Shown piece after piece: positions 6,634 to 8,108 of a stretch of DNA of 8,108 nt. The translations under genes and the position numbers were made by a program. Origin of the DNA: Paracoccaceae bacterium. Its GTDB lineage: Bacteria; Pseudomonadota; Alphaproteobacteria; Rhodobacterales; Rhodobacteraceae. The stretch spans positions 1 through 8,108 of the forward strand of contig WTGT01000198.1 in assembly GCA_011523445.1 (NCBI GenBank), given 5' to 3'. The notes beneath the pieces are model-generated. The model was not told the origin of the DNA. It did not search any database and was given only the letters and a program-made list of their open reading frames with translations. Each line of letters opens with the position of its first letter. The stretch's first letter is position 1.

Positions 6634-7821
6634 TTATGAATTAAACTCGTAAGCACGTTCACCATGTGCAGACATATCCAGACCGGTTACTTCGTCTTCA
6701 ACACTGGTACGCATCTGCATGAATATGCCCAATACTTTTACGATTATTGCGGTAACTACAATGGTAAATACACCAACGATGATGACAGAACCAATTTGGG
6801 CAACCCAACTTGCTTCAGCAACGAAGAGGGCAATCATTATTGTACCGAACATTCCGCCGACACCATGAACAGCAAAAACATCCAAAGTATCATCAATGTT
6901 AATGATATTCTTGACGAATCTGACGGCCTCCTGACATATAATGCCAGCTATTGCACCGATGATCAAGGCTTCGATGGGGTTTACAAAACCGGAGGCAGGA
7001 GTGATGGATGCCAATCCGGCAATGGTACCGGTTACCAAACCAACCAGTGAGGCCTTGCCGTATTTGATTTTTTCCAACAATACCCAGGTAAGGGAGGCAG
7101 ATGCGGCAGATATGTGAGTAACTGTCAGAGCCATGGCAGCACCTCCATCGGCGGCCAGTTGGGACCCACCATTAAAGCCAAACCATCCGACCCACAGAAG
7201 GGCAGCACCCATCATGACCATGCCTGGTCCGTGTGGGGGCTTGCCTTTATCCTTGCGGGGACCGAGGAAATAAGCAATGACAAGAGCGGCCAAGCCTGCG
7301 GATTCATGAACAACCAATCCCCCTGCAAAATCGAATGTACCTACATCCTCACCATAAATTCCACCGGCAGAAAGAAAACCACCACCCCAGATCCAATTAG
7401 CTATCGGGGCATAACAAAGCAGCATCCATAGACCGGAAAAAACCAATACAAACCCAAAATTTATTCGCTCAACATAAGCACCGACAATAAGTGCCGGGGT
7501 GATTACAGCGAAGGTCATTTGAAAGGCAAAAAACAATACTTCAGGAATGGTTCCTGAGAGTGTTTCAGAATCAACACCCAAAAGGAAAACCCTGTCCAGA
7601 CCTCCCCAAAACATGGAATCTCCACCACCGAAAGCAATGGAATATCCTACGATCAACCATAGGACACTCATCAAACAGGCAATAGCGTAACATTGAGTAA
7701 ACACACTCAATACATTTCTAGCTCTAACCAATCCCCCATAAAATAGGGCCAACCCAGGGAGGGTCATTAGTAGAACCAAGGCAGTTGCAACTATAATCCA
7801 GGCTGTATCTGCTCCAACCAT
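6634..7821 (-). CDS. amt: Ammonium transporter (Amt family)
   Basis: A 395-residue inner-membrane channel for ammonium uptake, expected to be trimeric with eleven membrane helices. From the ATG at 7821 it shows TAWIIVATALVLLMTLPGLA in helix 1, the Phe gate in QMTFAVIT (Phe104), the recruitment-site Trp in NWIWGGG (Trp145), FDFAGGLVVH with pore His172, WFGFNGGS (Phe216, Ser220), and DVFAVHGVGG with pore His319. The cytoplasmic tail keeps the conserved EVTGLDMSAHGERAYEF motif through which PII proteins usually control Amt. There is no cleaved signal peptide. The pore His is followed by Glu-Ser (VVHESAG), where many Amts have a neutral residue. The start is chosen because GGAG lies exactly 6 bases before this ATG; a TTG four codons upstream overlaps that site. 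No glnK lies within 287 bases upstream, so it looks monocistronic here. Confidence 0.95.
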   Translation of the reverse strand: MVGADTAWIIVATALVLLMTLPGLALFYGGLVRARNVLSVFTQCYAIACLMSVLWLIVGYSIAFGGGDSMFWGGLDRVFLLGVDSETLSGTIPEVLFFAFQMTFAVITPALIVGAYVERINFGFVLVFSGLWMLLCYAPIANWIWGGGFLSAGGIYGEDVGTFDFAGGLVVHESAGLAALVIAYFLGPRKDKGKPPHGPGMVMMGAALLWVGWFGFNGGSQLAADGGAAMALTVTHISAASASLTWVLLEKIKYGKASLVGLVTGTIAGLASITPASGFVNPIEALIIGAIAGIICQEAVRFVKNIINIDDTLDVFAVHGVGGMFGTIMIALFVAEASWVAQIGSVIIVGVFTIVVTAIIVKVLGIFMQMRTSVEDEVTGLDMSAHGERAYEFNS

Positions 7822-7828
7822 TTCTAAC

Positions 7829-7832
7829 TCCA
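7829..7832 (-). promoter_or_regulatory. Ribosome binding site deciding the amt start
   Basis: Minus-strand GGAG followed by TTAGAA and the ATG at 7821 gives ideal 6-base spacing. It rules against the in-frame TTG at 7833 as the start. Confidence 0.65.
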
Positions 7833-7886
7833 ATCTAACAATTTACAAATAGGGGCTTTACCCCAGTGACTATTTCGTTTTAGGTG

Positions 7887-7916
7887 AATAAATTGGTTTT
7901 TCTGGCTCCCGTTCAA
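7887..7916 (-). promoter_or_regulatory. Candidate amt promoter with G-C hairpin in the leader
   Basis: On the minus strand TTGAAC (4 of 6) and TTTATT (4 of 6) lie 18 bases apart, and transcription would start near 7880. The resulting leader of about 59 bases contains GGGGTAAAGCCCC (7864-7852), a short 4-pair G-C hairpin ending 30 bases before the ATG. No sigma54 GG-N10-GC element was found in the 287 bases upstream, which is of note because amt genes are often under nitrogen (NtrC) control. Confidence 0.22.
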
Positions 7917-7947
7917 AAATTTCCAACCATGCGGTAAACCGAACTAC

Positions 7948-7983
7948 TGAACATCCATTGAGATCAATCAAATTTGGATGTCA
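7948..7983. repeat. Nested inverted repeat upstream of amt
   Basis: TG-(A)-ACATCC (7948-7956) pairs with GGATGTCA (7976-7983), an 8-base stem with one bulged base. Inside it, ATTGA-GA-TCAAT (7957-7968) is a second perfect 5-base dyad. It lies about 125-160 bases before the amt start and upstream of the candidate promoter, so it could be a regulator-binding site or an RNA hairpin of an unseen transcript. On the plus strand a TTTTT run follows 7 bases later. The remaining DNA from 7984 to 8108 shows no gene and only short weak repeats. Confidence 0.35.
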
Positions 7984-8108
7984 TGTGTCATTTTTCCATG
8001 AGCCTGTCCGAGTAAGGCCAATGAAGTACCGAGAATTTACTCTGGGCAACTTCCTAGGGTGTGGACTCAATTATTTGTAGTCTTGCGATTTTGCGTAGCA
8101 AGTATCGT

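Noticed and set aside
6664..7431. Two plus-strand open frames of 128 and 105 codons antisense to amt
   Set aside because: The translations are low-complexity reflections of a hydrophobic membrane-protein gene and resemble no protein.
8021..8080. 19-codon plus-strand frame (MKYREFTLGNFLGCGLNYL) with AAGG upstream
   Set aside because: Too short to separate from chance; no neighbour or homology argument supports it.
2997..8102. TTGCTACGCA near 2997 and its reverse complement near 8093, as possible element ends
   Set aside because: A 10-base match is expected many times by chance in 8 kb; there is no transposase, target duplication or extended similarity.
7822..8108. Sigma54/NtrC control region or glnK remnant upstream of amt
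   Set aside because: No GG-N10-GC element, no NtrC-type dyad and no PII-like coding sequence could be found on either strand.

Overview
The window reads as ordinary bacterial chromosome, moderately AT-rich and densely coded, most likely from an alphaproteobacterium. GMP synthase has the alphaproteobacterial style of N-terminus (FGSQVTQLIARRFRE and YCEIHP). A free-standing trimethylamine-methyltransferase-type (MttB) protein beside an ammonium transporter would suit a marine or methylated-amine-using lineage. This placement is an inference from protein character; no rRNA or tRNA gene is present to confirm it.

Layout. (1) 35-969, plus strand: a two-gene toxin-antitoxin module, a DUF433 antitoxin with an N-terminal helix-turn-helix-like segment followed, with a 4-base overlap, by a DUF5615-type PIN-like toxin. 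(2) 1001-1759, plus: a classical short-chain dehydrogenase/reductase 31 bases after the toxin, possibly in the same transcript. (3) 1949-2995, plus: a ketopantoate-reductase-like NAD(P)-binding protein. (4) 3108-4872, minus: guaA (GMP synthase) followed 4 bases later by a small unknown gene whose ribosome binding site lies in the last guaA codons. (5) 5044-6591, plus: an MttB-family methyltransferase without an in-frame TAG, divergent from guaA. (6) 6634-7821, minus: an Amt ammonium transporter, convergent with mttB and separated from it by one strong hairpin. (7) 7822-8108: a non-coding leader and upstream region of amt holding inverted repeats.

How the genes fit together. The toxin-antitoxin pair is a self-contained unit. 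GuaA is core purine metabolism. The MttB protein and Amt suggest handling of methylated amines or betaines and of ammonium, but the corrinoid protein and its methyltransferase partner that MttB proteins normally need are not here, and neither is a PII (glnK) gene. The two oxidoreductases have no substrate that can be named from sequence. Gaps between genes are all shorter than 300 bases. No mobile element, CRISPR array, tRNA, rRNA or recognised riboswitch is seen. I see no clearly new multi-gene system. The observations most worth checking are the small gene coupled to guaA, the guaA start, the altered active site of the ketopantoate-reductase-like protein, and the solitary MttB.
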